The position numbers and the translations under genes are program-made. Below the pieces are notes generated by a model. It saw nothing but the letters and a program-made list of their open reading frames with translations, had not been told where the DNA came from and did not search any database. Of a stretch of DNA of 64,000 nt, positions 7,853-16,156 are shown one piece after another. Position 1 is the stretch's first letter, and the number at the start of each line of letters is the position of its first letter. Source of the stretch: Asanoa ferruginea (GTDB lineage: Bacteria > Actinomycetota > Actinomycetes > Mycobacteriales > Micromonosporaceae); the NCBI RefSeq assembly GCF_003387075.1, contig NZ_QUMQ01000001.1:6510001-6574000 (forward strand). The letters are read 5' to 3'.

Positions 7853-8583
7853 CCGAGGGTGAGGTAGGCGAAGCCCATCAGGTCGCGGTGGCCGCGTAGC
7901 CAGATCGCGCGTTGGTTGTCGAGTTTGGAGCGCAGCTCGGCGGCCGCCTCGTGATCGGGGTTGGCCAGTAGCCATTCTTCCGCGTCGGCGGCCAGCCCCG
8001 ACTCGAACTCCTCCCACTCGCCGCGGGTCACGGTTTCGATCCGCAGCGGGCGGAACCCGGCCGCGACCACCCGGTCGACCAGCCCGGGCAGATCATCGCA
8101 GTCGGCGGCGGTGATGCCCGGCCACATCCGCGCCAACCGCTCCGGTGGCGGCGGCTGCTCCCAGAACTCGGCGGCGAACAGCAGGCGGCCGCCCGGGTTG
8201 ACCAGGCCGCGAAGCACGCTCAGGGCGGCGGAGATGTCGCCGAAGGCCTGGTAGGCGCCGATGTTGAGGATCAGGTCGGCGCCCGTGGCGTGGTCGGCGG
8301 CCGGCCCGTCGATGAAGGTGACCCGGTCGGACAGGCCGCGCGCGGCCGCGTTGGCCCGGGCCCGGACCAGGTCGGGAGCGTGTGAGTCGACGCCCACGCC
8401 GGTCGCGTCGGCCGCCGCCGTCAGCACCCGCAGCAGCAGCTCGCCCCAGCCGCAGCCGAGGTCGAGCACGGTGGCCGGCCCGCGGCCGGCCAGGGAGAGG
8501 GCGAGGCGGTCGGCCCGGGCCGCCGACAGCGGGCCGTTGAAGTCGAGGCGGACACCGGTGCCCAGCGGGGGAGGGTCGCTCAT
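7849..8583 (-). CDS. SAM-dependent class I methyltransferase
   Basis: The 244-residue protein has the class I motif I VLDLGCGWGELLLRVL (about residues 40-55), an acidic motif II (GVDSHAPDLV) and DLILNIGAYQAFGD as motif IV, followed by PGGRLLFAAEFWEQPP. It is a small-molecule methyltransferase of the ubiE-like type; the acceptor is unknown. ATG 8581-8583. It sits 41 bp downstream of livM on the same strand but is functionally unrelated to transport, so co-transcription is only possible. Confidence 0.82.
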   Translation of the reverse strand: MSDPPPLGTGVRLDFNGPLSAARADRLALSLAGRGPATVLDLGCGWGELLLRVLTAAADATGVGVDSHAPDLVRARANAAARGLSDRVTFIDGPAADHATGADLILNIGAYQAFGDISAALSVLRGLVNPGGRLLFAAEFWEQPPPPERLARMWPGITAADCDDLPGLVDRVVAAGFRPLRIETVTRGEWEEFESGLAADAEEWLLANPDHEAAAELRSKLDNQRAIWLRGHRDLMGFAYLTLG

Positions 8584-8624
8584 CGTCGGCACGCTAGCCA
8601 ACGCCGCCGGCCACCGCCACGGAT

Positions 8625-9611
8625 TTACCGGCGTAGGTGGAACCGGCGCCGGAGCAGGTCGGCGGCCGTGCCCCAGAGTCCGCGGCGGAAGACCAGGACC
8701 ACGACGACGAACAGGCCGCCGGTGACCAGGCCGACCGACTCGAAGCCCGCGAAGGAGAGCCAGTCTTCCAGGCGCACCAGCAGCCCGGCGCCGAGCACGC
8801 CGCCCCACAGGGTGCCGATGCCGCCGAGGACGACCATCACGACCGCCTTGCCGGATGTGGTCCAGTGCAGGGTGTCGAGGGTGACGAAGCGGTGTGCCAT
8901 CGCGAACAGCCCGCCGCCCAGGCCGGCCAGGAACGCCGACAGCACGAACGCCAGCAGCTTGTAGCGGTGCACCGGATAACCGAGCGCCCGGGCCCGGGCC
9001 GGGTTGTCGCGGATACCGACCAGCACCCGACCGAACGGGGAGTTGACGATCCGCCACGCCGCCCACAATCCGAGCAGCACGATCGGCAGCGCCGCGTAGT
9101 AGAAGTAATAGGCGTCGGTCAGGTCGAGGCCGAACAGCTCGCGCGGCACGCTCTGCAAACCGTTCTCGCCACCGGTCAGGCCGCGCTGGTTGTTGGCGAC
9201 GTAGTAGATGAGCTGCGCGAACGCCAGCGTCACCATCGCGAAGTAGATGCCGGTCCGGCGCACCGCGAGATAGCCGATCGGCACCGCCAGCGCGGCGGCG
9301 GCCAGCGCGCCCGCCAGCACCGCGACCGGGAACGGCACGCCGGCGTGGATGGCGACGAGCCCGCTCGCATAAGCGGAGGTGCCCCAGAAGGCGGCATGGC
9401 CGAACGAGAGCAGGCCGGTGAAGCCGAGCAGCAGGTCGACCGCGACCGCGAACAGCGCCCAGCAGAGGATGTCGACGGCGACCGCCGCGTAGAGGCCGTT
9501 GGGCAACCAGACCGCGACCGCCAGGCCGGCGGCGAGCAGGGTCCAGCGCACCCAGCGGGGGGCACCGGTCGCGGCGCGCACCAACGAAGGTTTCCGCATC
9601 AAAACCGTCAC
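8625..9611 (-). CDS. livM: HAAT-family ABC transporter permease, LivM type
   Basis: A 328-residue integral membrane protein with about eight to ten hydrophobic helices, the LivM signature region GLLSFGHAAFWGTSAYASG near residue 70 and the cytoplasmic coupling loop INSPFGRVLVGIRDNPARARALGY-type segment (near residues 190-215, reading VNSPFGRVLVGIRDNPA). It forms the second half of the translocation channel with LivH. Its ATG overlaps the livH stop by 4 bp. It is the last gene of the livG-livF-binding protein-livH-livM operon. Imported substrate (branched-chain amino acid, amide or urea-like compound) cannot be told from sequence. Confidence 0.9.
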   Translation of the reverse strand: MTVLMRKPSLVRAATGAPRWVRWTLLAAGLAVAVWLPNGLYAAVAVDILCWALFAVAVDLLLGFTGLLSFGHAAFWGTSAYASGLVAIHAGVPFPVAVLAGALAAAALAVPIGYLAVRRTGIYFAMVTLAFAQLIYYVANNQRGLTGGENGLQSVPRELFGLDLTDAYYFYYAALPIVLLGLWAAWRIVNSPFGRVLVGIRDNPARARALGYPVHRYKLLAFVLSAFLAGLGGGLFAMAHRFVTLDTLHWTTSGKAVVMVVLGGIGTLWGGVLGAGLLVRLEDWLSFAGFESVGLVTGGLFVVVVLVFRRGLWGTAADLLRRRFHLRR

Positions 9612-10489
9612 GCCGGTGCCTCCTCACGGCCGAACAGGCCGGCCGGCCGCCAGAGCAGCACGATCGCCATGATGACGAAGACCGACGTCTGCGCCACGAT
9701 CGGCCATCGGTCCAGATAGGACTCGCCCCAGGCCTGCACCAGACCGATGCCGAAGCCGGCGGCGACCGAGCCGAAGATGGACCCGAGGCCGCCGATCACG
9801 ACCACGGCGAACACGACGATCACCAGGTCGGCGCCCATCAACGGGTTGACCGCCCGCATCGGCGCGGCGAGCACCCCGGCCAGGCCGGCCAGCGCGATGC
9901 CGAAACCGAACACCGGCGTGACCCACCGCCCGACGTCGATGCCGAGCGCGCGGGTCAGCTCCGGGCGCTCGGTGGCCGCCCGCACCACCATTCCGATCCG
10001 GGTGTGCCCGAGCAGCCACCAGACCGCGACACAGGCCACCACCGCGAAGACCAGAACGAAGACGCGGTACGCGGGGAAGTCGAACAGTCCGAAGTCGACG
10101 GTGCCGACGAGCAATGCCGGCGTGCCGTACGGACTCGATTGGGTCCCGTAACGCATTTTCACCAGGTCTTGCAGCACCAGCGTCAAGCCGAAGGTGAGCA
10201 GGAAGTTGTAGAGCGGGTCGAGCCGCGCCAGTGGATGCACCAGCGCCCGCTCGACGCCCATGCCGAGCACGCCGAGCGCCAGCGGCACGATCAGCAGCGC
10301 CCACCAGAACGGCACGCCGAACTCGGTCAGCAACAGGTAGGCGCCGACCGCGCCGAGCATGTAGAACGCGCCGTGCGCGAAGTTGACGACCCGCAGCATG
10401 CCGAAGATGACCGACAGGCCGAGGGCGAGCAGGGCCAGAAAGGCCCCGCTCACCAGCCCGTCGAACGTGTGTTGAAGGAAAGCGCTCAT
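9608..10489 (-). CDS. livH: HAAT-family ABC transporter permease, LivH type
   Basis: A 293-residue membrane protein beginning MSAFLQHTFDGLVSGAFLAL, with the LivH signature VIFGMLRVVNFAHGAFYMLG near residues 28-47 and a coupling loop RIGMVVRAATERPELTRALG. The start at 10487-10489 is fixed by its ATGA overlap with the binding-protein stop; a longer open frame upstream is only the shadow of that gene. It pairs with LivM in the membrane. Four-base overlaps on both sides indicate tight translational coupling. Confidence 0.9.
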   Translation of the reverse strand: MSAFLQHTFDGLVSGAFLALLALGLSVIFGMLRVVNFAHGAFYMLGAVGAYLLLTEFGVPFWWALLIVPLALGVLGMGVERALVHPLARLDPLYNFLLTFGLTLVLQDLVKMRYGTQSSPYGTPALLVGTVDFGLFDFPAYRVFVLVFAVVACVAVWWLLGHTRIGMVVRAATERPELTRALGIDVGRWVTPVFGFGIALAGLAGVLAAPMRAVNPLMGADLVIVVFAVVVIGGLGSIFGSVAAGFGIGLVQAWGESYLDRWPIVAQTSVFVIMAIVLLWRPAGLFGREEAPA

Positions 10490-11730
10490 AGCTTGCAGTC
10501 GGCCGACGGGGTGCGGAAGGCTTCGGCGGCCGGGATGGTCTTGAGGATCTTCACGTAGTCCCAGTCTTCGGTGACCTCGGCCGGCGCCTTCACCTGGGCG
10601 AGGTAGGCGTCGTGGATGACCCGGTGGTCTTCGGCCCGGATCTTCCCGTTGCGCAGGAACACGTCGTTGATGCTCTTGCCCTCGAGTTGCTTGACCACCG
10701 CGTCGGCGTCGTCGGTGCCGGCCGCCTGCACCGCCTCGAGATATTGCAGCGCCGCCGAATAGTTGGCCGCGTGCGCGAACGTCGGCCGCGAGCCGGTCTC
10801 CTTGAGGAACCGGTCGGCGAAGGAACGGTTCTCCGCGTCGAAGTTCCAATACCAGGCATCGGTGTACGTCGTGCCGGCCAGCGCGGCCGGGGTCAGCGAA
10901 TGGATGTCGGTGAGGAACATCAGGCCGACCGACAGGCCGACGCCTTTCTCGCGGAGCTTGAACTCGTTGTATTGCTTGACCAGGTTGACCAGATCGCCGC
11001 CGGCCTGCATGGTGCCCAGCACGTCGGGCTTGGGGTTGAGCGTGGGCGCCTTCAGCAGGAATGTGGAGAAGTTGTCGTTGGGGAACGGCGTCGCGTCGCG
11101 CCCCACAATCTTTCCACCGGCGCCGGTCACCGCCGCCGAGAAGCTCTTCTCCATGTCCTGGCCGAACGCGTAGTTCGGGTAGACGATGTACCAGTTCTTC
11201 GCGCCCTGCTCGGTGACCGCCTTGCCGGTGCCGTTGGCGAGCATGTACGTGTCGTACGCGTAATGGAAGGTGTATTTGTTGCAGGCCTTGCCGGTCAGGT
11301 CGGTGGTCGCGCCGCTGATGTTGAAGTAGAGCTTCTTCTTCTCCTTCGCGACGTCGGCCACCTTGAGGGCCGCCGACGAGGTGGGCACGTCGAGGATCGC
11401 GTCGACGCCCATCCGGTCATACATCTCGGCGGCCTTGGTGTTGGCCACGTCGGGCTTGTTCTGGTGGTCGGCGGTCTCCACGGTGATGTCCTGGGTGATC
11501 GCGTCGTCGCCGTGCTTGGCCTTGAAGTCGGCGATGGCCATCTGCACGGCCTTCACCGAGTTGGTGCCCGACAGCGCCAGGTAGACGCCGGACTGGTCGT
11601 TGAGGACGCCGAGGACGATCCGGTCGCCGGAGAGCTTGCTGTCCGACGAGCCCTGCGGGCCCCCACCACCGCAACCGGAGAGCAGGAGCGCCAGGGCGGA
11701 TGCCGCAGCCACAGTGCCACGCTTATTCAT
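10486..11730 (-). CDS. ABC transporter substrate-binding lipoprotein (LivJ/LivK type)
   Basis: The 414-residue protein has a lipoprotein signal peptide with lipobox LLLSGC (Cys at about residue 20), a Gly/Ser linker, then the type I periplasmic-binding fold (IVLGVLNDQSGVYLALSGTN, DAILDVPTSSAALKVADVA, WYIVYPNYAFGQDMEKSF). Such lipoproteins capture substrate outside the membrane and deliver it to LivHM. Two Cys (GKACNKYTF and the C-terminal SADCKL) may form a disulfide. Placing the binding protein third, between the ATPases and permeases, is common in actinobacterial operons of this type. Ligand unknown. Confidence 0.9.
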   Translation of the reverse strand: MNKRGTVAAASALALLLSGCGGGGPQGSSDSKLSGDRIVLGVLNDQSGVYLALSGTNSVKAVQMAIADFKAKHGDDAITQDITVETADHQNKPDVANTKAAEMYDRMGVDAILDVPTSSAALKVADVAKEKKKLYFNISGATTDLTGKACNKYTFHYAYDTYMLANGTGKAVTEQGAKNWYIVYPNYAFGQDMEKSFSAAVTGAGGKIVGRDATPFPNDNFSTFLLKAPTLNPKPDVLGTMQAGGDLVNLVKQYNEFKLREKGVGLSVGLMFLTDIHSLTPAALAGTTYTDAWYWNFDAENRSFADRFLKETGSRPTFAHAANYSAALQYLEAVQAAGTDDADAVVKQLEGKSINDVFLRNGKIRAEDHRVIHDAYLAQVKAPAEVTEDWDYVKILKTIPAAEAFRTPSADCKL

Positions 11731-11748
11731 GAGCCGCCTCCAAAGGAT

Positions 11749-12441
11749 TCAGATTCCGAGGTACGCGAGCAGTTCGCCTTCGCGCTCACGGACCTCGTCG
11801 TTGCGGAGCGTCTCGACCACCCGGCCCTCGGCGAGAAGGTGATGGCGGTCGGCGACGCCGGTGGCGAAGCGCAGGTTCTGTTCGACCAGCAGCACCGCGG
11901 TGCCCTGGTCGCGCACCTGCCGGAGGATGTCGGCGACCTGACCGACCAGCAGCGGCGACAACCCCTCGGTGGGTTCGTCGCAGAGCAGCACCCGGGCGCC
12001 CATCCGGAGCACCCGGGCCAGGGCGAGCATCTGCTGCTCGCCGCCCGAGAGTTGGGTGGCCGCGGCGGCGCGGCGCTCGTGCAGCACCGGGAACGCCTCG
12101 TAGACCTTGGCCAGCGGCCACGGGTCCGGGCCGACCGCCGGCGGGAGGGTCAGGTTCTCGGTGACGGTGAGCGAGGCATAGGCGCCGCGGTCGTCGGGCA
12201 CCCAGCCGAGCCCGAGCCGGGCGCGGCGGTGGGCCGGGAGCGGGCCGAGGTCGCGGCCGTCGAGCGTCACGCTGCCGCGCTGCCCCGGGTGCAGCCCCAT
12301 CACGCAGCGCAACAACGTCGACTTGCCGGCGCCGTTGCGGCCGACCAGCGTGACCACCTCGCCGGGCGCGACGGTCAGCGCCACGTCGCGCAGCACCGTG
12401 GCCTCGCCGTACCAGGCGCGCAGCCCCTCAACCCGCAACAT
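11749..12441 (-). CDS. livF: HAAT-family ABC transporter ATPase, LivF type
   Basis: A 230-residue ATPase with Walker A GRNGAGKST (about residues 34-42), signature LSGGEQQMLALARVL, Walker B VLLCDEP and the H-loop region. The short size and lack of the LivG-specific insertion identify it as LivF. Its ATG lies inside the last 14 bp of livG, so the two ATPases are translationally coupled; 18 bp separate it from the binding protein. Confidence 0.9.
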   Translation of the reverse strand: MLRVEGLRAWYGEATVLRDVALTVAPGEVVTLVGRNGAGKSTLLRCVMGLHPGQRGSVTLDGRDLGPLPAHRRARLGLGWVPDDRGAYASLTVTENLTLPPAVGPDPWPLAKVYEAFPVLHERRAAAATQLSGGEQQMLALARVLRMGARVLLCDEPTEGLSPLLVGQVADILRQVRDQGTAVLLVEQNLRFATGVADRHHLLAEGRVVETLRNDEVREREGELLAYLGI

Positions 12442-13198
12442 CGGCCGCTCCCAGGTAGGCGGTGATCACCCGCGGGTCCGCGCGGACCTCGTCGTAGGGG
12501 CCTTCGGCCAGCACCCGGCCGGCCTGGAGCACGGTGACCCGGTCGGCGAGCCGGCCGACGACGCTCATGTTGTGCTCGACCAGCACCACCGTGCGGCCGG
12601 CGCGGACCCGGCCGACCAACTCGACGGTGCGGTCGACGTCTTCCAGGCCCATCCCGGCCGTCGGCTCGTCGAGCAGCAGCACGTCGGGCTCCAGGGCCAG
12701 GGCAAGGGCCAGTTCCAGAGCGCGTTTCCGGCCGTACGGGAGTGCGTCGGACGGCACCTCGGCCAGCTCTTCGAGGCCGACCATGGCGAGCAACTCGTCA
12801 GCGCGTTCGCGGTAGCGGCCGAGCAGCTTGGCCGACCGCCAGAACTGCCAGCCGAGCCGGCCACGTCCCTGTAGCGCCAGCTCGACGTGCTCCCGCGCGG
12901 TCAGTTGGGGGAACAGGCTGGTGATCTGGAACGAACGGGCGACGCCGAGGCCGGCGATCCGCTCCGGCGGCAGCCCGGTGATGTCGCGGCCGGCCACCTC
13001 GATCCGCCCGGATGTCGGTTTCAGGAACCCGGTCAGCAGGTTGAACAGCGTGGTCTTGCCGGCGCCGTTGGGCCCGACCAGCGCGTGCACGGTGCCGGCC
13101 GCGACCGCGAGGTCGACGCCGTCGACCGCCCGGAACCCACGGAAGTCACGGGTCAACATGTGGGTGGACAGCACCGGTTCCACACCCTGGTGACGCAT
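12428..13198 (-). CDS. livG: HAAT-family ABC transporter ATPase, LivG type
   Basis: An ATPase of 256 residues with Walker A GPNGAGKTT, the LivG-type LFPQLTAREHVELALQGRG segment, a variant signature (PYGRKRALELALALALEP) and Walker B VLLLDEP. The classical LSGGQ is replaced by LPYGRKR, as usual in LivG. ATG 13196-13198 was chosen (MRHQGVEPVLSTHML); a GTG five codons later also has a possible ribosome site, so the exact start is uncertain. First gene of the transporter operon; it diverges from the sensor kinase at 13333. Confidence 0.88.
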   Translation of the reverse strand: MRHQGVEPVLSTHMLTRDFRGFRAVDGVDLAVAAGTVHALVGPNGAGKTTLFNLLTGFLKPTSGRIEVAGRDITGLPPERIAGLGVARSFQITSLFPQLTAREHVELALQGRGRLGWQFWRSAKLLGRYRERADELLAMVGLEELAEVPSDALPYGRKRALELALALALEPDVLLLDEPTAGMGLEDVDRTVELVGRVRAGRTVVLVEHNMSVVGRLADRVTVLQAGRVLAEGPYDEVRADPRVITAYLGAADVAG

Positions 13199-13332
13199 TG
13201 GGGAAACGTACGAGGGATGAGTGTTGGTCGATATGTCGATGAGCCACATAAACCGACCGGGATCGATGGTTGCCTGCTGGTGGGGTTTCCCCTACCGACA
13301 GCGCGCCCCGGGACGCGGGACAATGGCACGTG

Positions 13333-14520
13333 ATGGACTGGGAAGAGCGGATCAGAGCGGCGCGCGAGACGGGTCTGCGTGGGCTGCTGCTCGCGCTGCG
13401 CTCGCTCGGCGTCGGGCTCCCGCTCGTCATCGCCACGGTCATCTCGATCGCTCTGGTGCCGCTGGGGGTCGGCTTCTGGCTCACGCCGCGCGCGCTGGGT
13501 GCCGTCCGACGGTTCGCCGACGAGCAGCGCGAGCGCGGTCGTTCCTGGTCCGGCGTCCGGGTCGACCGGCCCTACCACGGCCCGGTCCGCGGGCTGCGGC
13601 CGCTCGGGCAGGCGGCGACCTGGCGCGATCTGCTCTGGTTGGTCCTCAACATCCCGATCGGCACGGCTCTCGGCCTGGTGCCGGTCGCCCTGACCGCGTG
13701 GTCGGCGCTCGGCCTGGTGATCGCCCCGGTCGCGGTCGCCGGTGGCGCCGAGGGCGAGTTCTGGCGGGTCGCCGTCGGCATCGGGCTGGTGACCCTGGCC
13801 ACTCTGGTGATCCTCGCGCCGGCGATCCTCGAGCTGCACGCCCTGTTCAGCGCCGCCCTGCTCAGCCCCGCCCGGCGTGACCTGGAAGAGCGGGTCGACC
13901 GGCTGGAGGAGATCCGGGCCGACGCGCTCGACGCCAGCGCCGCCGAGCTGCGCCGGATCGAGAAAGACCTGCACGACGGCGCCCAGGCCCGCATCGCCGC
14001 CCTCGGCATGACCATCGGCCTCGCCGAGCAACTCGTCCGCAGCGACCCGGCCAAGGCCGAGGCGCTGCTCGCCGAGGCCCGCGACACCAGCGGCCAGGCG
14101 CTGGCCGACCTGCGCCGGCTGGTCCGCGGCATCCACCCGCCGGTGCTCGCCGAACGCGGGCTGGTCGAAGCGGTCCGGGCGCTCGCCGTGGTGCTGCCGG
14201 TGCCGACCACGGTCGATGCCGACGCGGGCGTGCGCGCCGCCGCGCCGATCGAGGCCGCGCTCTACTTCGCCGTCGCCGAGGCGCTGGCCAACGTGGCCAA
14301 ACACAGCGGCGCCGGGCGCGCGTGGGTCACCGTCCGCGCGCCGGGCGGGTGCCTCGTCGTCGAGGTCGGCGACGACGGCATGGGCGGCGCCGACGCGCCA
14401 TCGGAAGGCGGGCTGGCCGGAGTACGCCGCCGGCTCGGCACCTTCGACGGCCGGCTCGTGGTGGCCAGCCCCCGTGGCGGCCCGACGGTGCTCACCATGG
14501 AGGTGCCGTGCGGGTCGTGA
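13333..14520 (+). CDS. Two-component sensor histidine kinase (NarX/DesK-type HisKA_3)
   Basis: A 395-residue kinase. The first 190 residues form a membrane sensor domain with four hydrophobic helices in two pairs (LPLVIATVISIALVPLG; LLWLVLNIPIGTALGLVPVA; ALGLVIAPVAVAGG; LVTLATLVILAPAI), the layout of the Streptomyces-type Sensor domain. A short coiled coil (RRDLEERVDRLEEIRADAL) leads into the HisKA_3 dimerization helix with phospho-acceptor His214 in IEKDLHDGAQARI, then an ATPase domain with N box AEALANVAKHS and G box VGDDGMGG. ATG 13333; a GTG immediately before it is also possible. Its partner regulator overlaps by 13 bp. Confidence 0.9.
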   Translation: MDWEERIRAARETGLRGLLLALRSLGVGLPLVIATVISIALVPLGVGFWLTPRALGAVRRFADEQRERGRSWSGVRVDRPYHGPVRGLRPLGQAATWRDLLWLVLNIPIGTALGLVPVALTAWSALGLVIAPVAVAGGAEGEFWRVAVGIGLVTLATLVILAPAILELHALFSAALLSPARRDLEERVDRLEEIRADALDASAAELRRIEKDLHDGAQARIAALGMTIGLAEQLVRSDPAKAEALLAEARDTSGQALADLRRLVRGIHPPVLAERGLVEAVRALAVVLPVPTTVDADAGVRAAAPIEAALYFAVAEALANVAKHSGAGRAWVTVRAPGGCLVVEVGDDGMGGADAPSEGGLAGVRRRLGTFDGRLVVASPRGGPTVLTMEVPCGS

Positions 14521-15155
14521 TCGGTGAAGACCAGGCGCTGCTCCGCGACGGCCTGGCCCGGATACTCACGGCGTACGGCGAGACCGTGGTCGCCGCCGTG
14601 GGCACCGCACCCGAGCTCCGGGAGGCGATCGCCAGCAGCGAGGCCGATGTCGCGATCGTCGACGTGCGGATGCCGCCGAGCTTCACCGACGAGGGCCTGC
14701 GGGTGGCCACCCAGGCCCGGTCGCGGGTGCCCGGCTTCCCGATCCTGGTGCTCTCCCAGCACGTCGAGGTGCTCTACGCCCGCGAGCTGCTCTCCGACGG
14801 CCGGGGCGGGCTCGGCTATCTGCTCAAGGACCGGGTCGCCGACGTCGCCCGGTTCGTCGAGGCGGTCCGGATCGTCGCCGGCGGTGGCACGGTGCTGGAC
14901 CCCGACGTGGTCGCCGATCTGCTCACCCGGCGCGGTCGCGAGGAGTCGATCGCCCGGCTCACCCCGCGCGAGCGCGAGGTGCTGCGGCTGATGGCGGAGG
15001 GCCGGGCCAACGCCGGCATCGCGAGCCGGCTCGGCGTGACCGAGAAGGCCGTCAACAAACACATCAACAACATCTTCGGCAAGCTCGGGCTGGTGCAGGA
15101 CGGCGACGACAACCGCCGGGTCCTGGCGGTGCTCAACTATCTGGAGTCGCCGTAG
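14508..15155 (+). CDS. LuxR/NarL-family response regulator
   Basis: The 215-residue protein has a receiver domain (acidic pair E7 D8, phospho-acceptor Asp52 in IVDVRMPP, and a conserved Lys in GYLLKDRV) and a C-terminal LuxR helix-turn-helix (TPREREVLRLMAEGRANAGI and VTEKAVNKHINNIFGKLGL). GTG 14508-14510 was chosen because a perfect GGAGGT ribosome site lies 3-4 bp upstream, inside the end of the kinase gene. The kinase and regulator form one signalling pair. Targets are unknown; its divergence from the liv operon makes that operon one candidate. Confidence 0.92.
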   Translation: MRVVIGEDQALLRDGLARILTAYGETVVAAVGTAPELREAIASSEADVAIVDVRMPPSFTDEGLRVATQARSRVPGFPILVLSQHVEVLYARELLSDGRGGLGYLLKDRVADVARFVEAVRIVAGGGTVLDPDVVADLLTRRGREESIARLTPREREVLRLMAEGRANAGIASRLGVTEKAVNKHINNIFGKLGLVQDGDDNRRVLAVLNYLESP

Positions 15156-15213
15156 GGGTGACCGTCGGCGAGTGACCACCATGGACGCTCGAACCGGCGT
15201 ACGCTGACGGGCC

Positions 15214-15675
15214 GTGACCGATACGTATACCGTTTCGCGGTCGATCGACATCGCCGCGCCCCCGGCTCGGATCTACGAGAAGATCGCCGATTTCCACAAC
15301 TGGCCACAGTGGTCCCCGTGGGAAGACATGGACCCCGACATGAAGCGCGAATACTCGGGTGCGGAGTCGGGGCTGGGCGCCGCCTACGCGTGGTCCGGCA
15401 ACAACAAGGCGGGCAAGGGCCGGATGGAGATCGTCGAGGCGTTCGAGCCCGGCGAGGTCAAGATCGACCTGGCCTTCGAGAAGCCGTTCAAGTCGCGCAG
15501 CGAGATCCGTTTCGTCGTGCGGCCGGAAGGCGACGGCGCCCAGGTCACCTGGACGATGGTCGGCGTGAAGACCGTGATGACCCGGATGATGTCGGTGGTC
15601 AAGTCGATGGACGCGATGATCGGCCCCGATTTCGAGAAGGGTCTCGGCCGGTTGAAGACGACTACCGAGAGCTAG
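15214..15675 (+). CDS. SRPBCC-family protein (polyketide cyclase/dehydrase-like)
   Basis: A 153-residue single-domain helix-grip protein starting with GTG (VTDTYTVSRSIDIAAPPARI). The motif DFHNWPQWSPWEDMDP is the usual loop after the first helix, and a long C-terminal amphipathic helix (DFEKGLGRLKTTTES) closes the hydrophobic pocket. Stand-alone members bind or transform hydrophobic ligands; none is indicated here. It converges with the ATPase gene at 15672, overlapping by 4 bp. Confidence 0.8.
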   Translation: MTDTYTVSRSIDIAAPPARIYEKIADFHNWPQWSPWEDMDPDMKREYSGAESGLGAAYAWSGNNKAGKGRMEIVEAFEPGEVKIDLAFEKPFKSRSEIRFVVRPEGDGAQVTWTMVGVKTVMTRMMSVVKSMDAMIGPDFEKGLGRLKTTTES

Positions 15676-16088
15676 GCTGCCCACGCTGTCGGTAGCCGGA
15701 TCGTCACCGTCGCGGTGATGCCGTCGACGTGGGTGGCGAGGTCGAGGGAGTCGGTGAGGGCGGCGGCGAGCCAGAGGCCGCGGCCACCGGGCACGTGCGG
15801 GTCGGGCTTGCGCACCTGCGGCGGCGTGGTGGCGCCCCCATGGTCGGTGACGTGGCAGGTCAACCTGACCCGGTCGACCTCGAGATCGAGATGCCCGGTG
15901 CCGCCGCCGTGCTCGACCGCGTTGATGGCGAGCTCGTTGACAGCGGTGACGAAATCATCGAAACGGTCGCCCGTCAGCCCCTGGGCATGCAGGTGGGCGG
16001 CGAGGGCTTTACGCAGGCCAGACACGGTGCCGGCGGTGAAGTCGGCGGCCAGCGGGCGCGCGGGGGCCGGCTCCTTGTCCTCGCTCAC
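15672..16088 (-). CDS. Anti-sigma-factor-like ATP-binding protein (HATPase_c_2)
   Basis: This 138-residue protein is a single GHKL ATPase domain of the SpoIIAB/RsbW type: N box FVTAVNELAINAVEHGGG, G1 box TDHGG and G2 box PGGRGLWLAAALTD. GTG 16086-16088 was preferred to a longer frame because GAGGTGA lies directly upstream. Such small kinases usually control a sigma factor via an anti-anti-sigma partner, or act as regulatory ATPases in actinomycetes. No sigma or STAS gene is adjacent. The Ser/Thr kinase gene lies upstream on the same strand, 68 bp away. Confidence 0.8.
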   Translation of the reverse strand: MSEDKEPAPARPLAADFTAGTVSGLRKALAAHLHAQGLTGDRFDDFVTAVNELAINAVEHGGGTGHLDLEVDRVRLTCHVTDHGGATTPPQVRKPDPHVPGGRGLWLAAALTDSLDLATHVDGITATVTIRLPTAWAA

Positions 16089-16156
16089 CGGCTCACCTCG
16101 TATCCGCGTCGGAGAGGTACATACCCCGGCCAGGCGGCACATAGACCTCGCCTTGG

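Noticed and set aside
10618-11730. Long plus-strand frame opposite the amino-acid binding lipoprotein
   Set aside because: Shadow of the binding-protein gene, which has a clear lipobox and fold on the minus strand.
13199-13332. GGGG-TTT-CCCC palindrome and GGGGAAAC/GTTTCCCC long-range repeat between livG and the sensor kinase
   Set aside because: Short G/C runs are common by chance here; no second site or regulator links them, so no operator is called.
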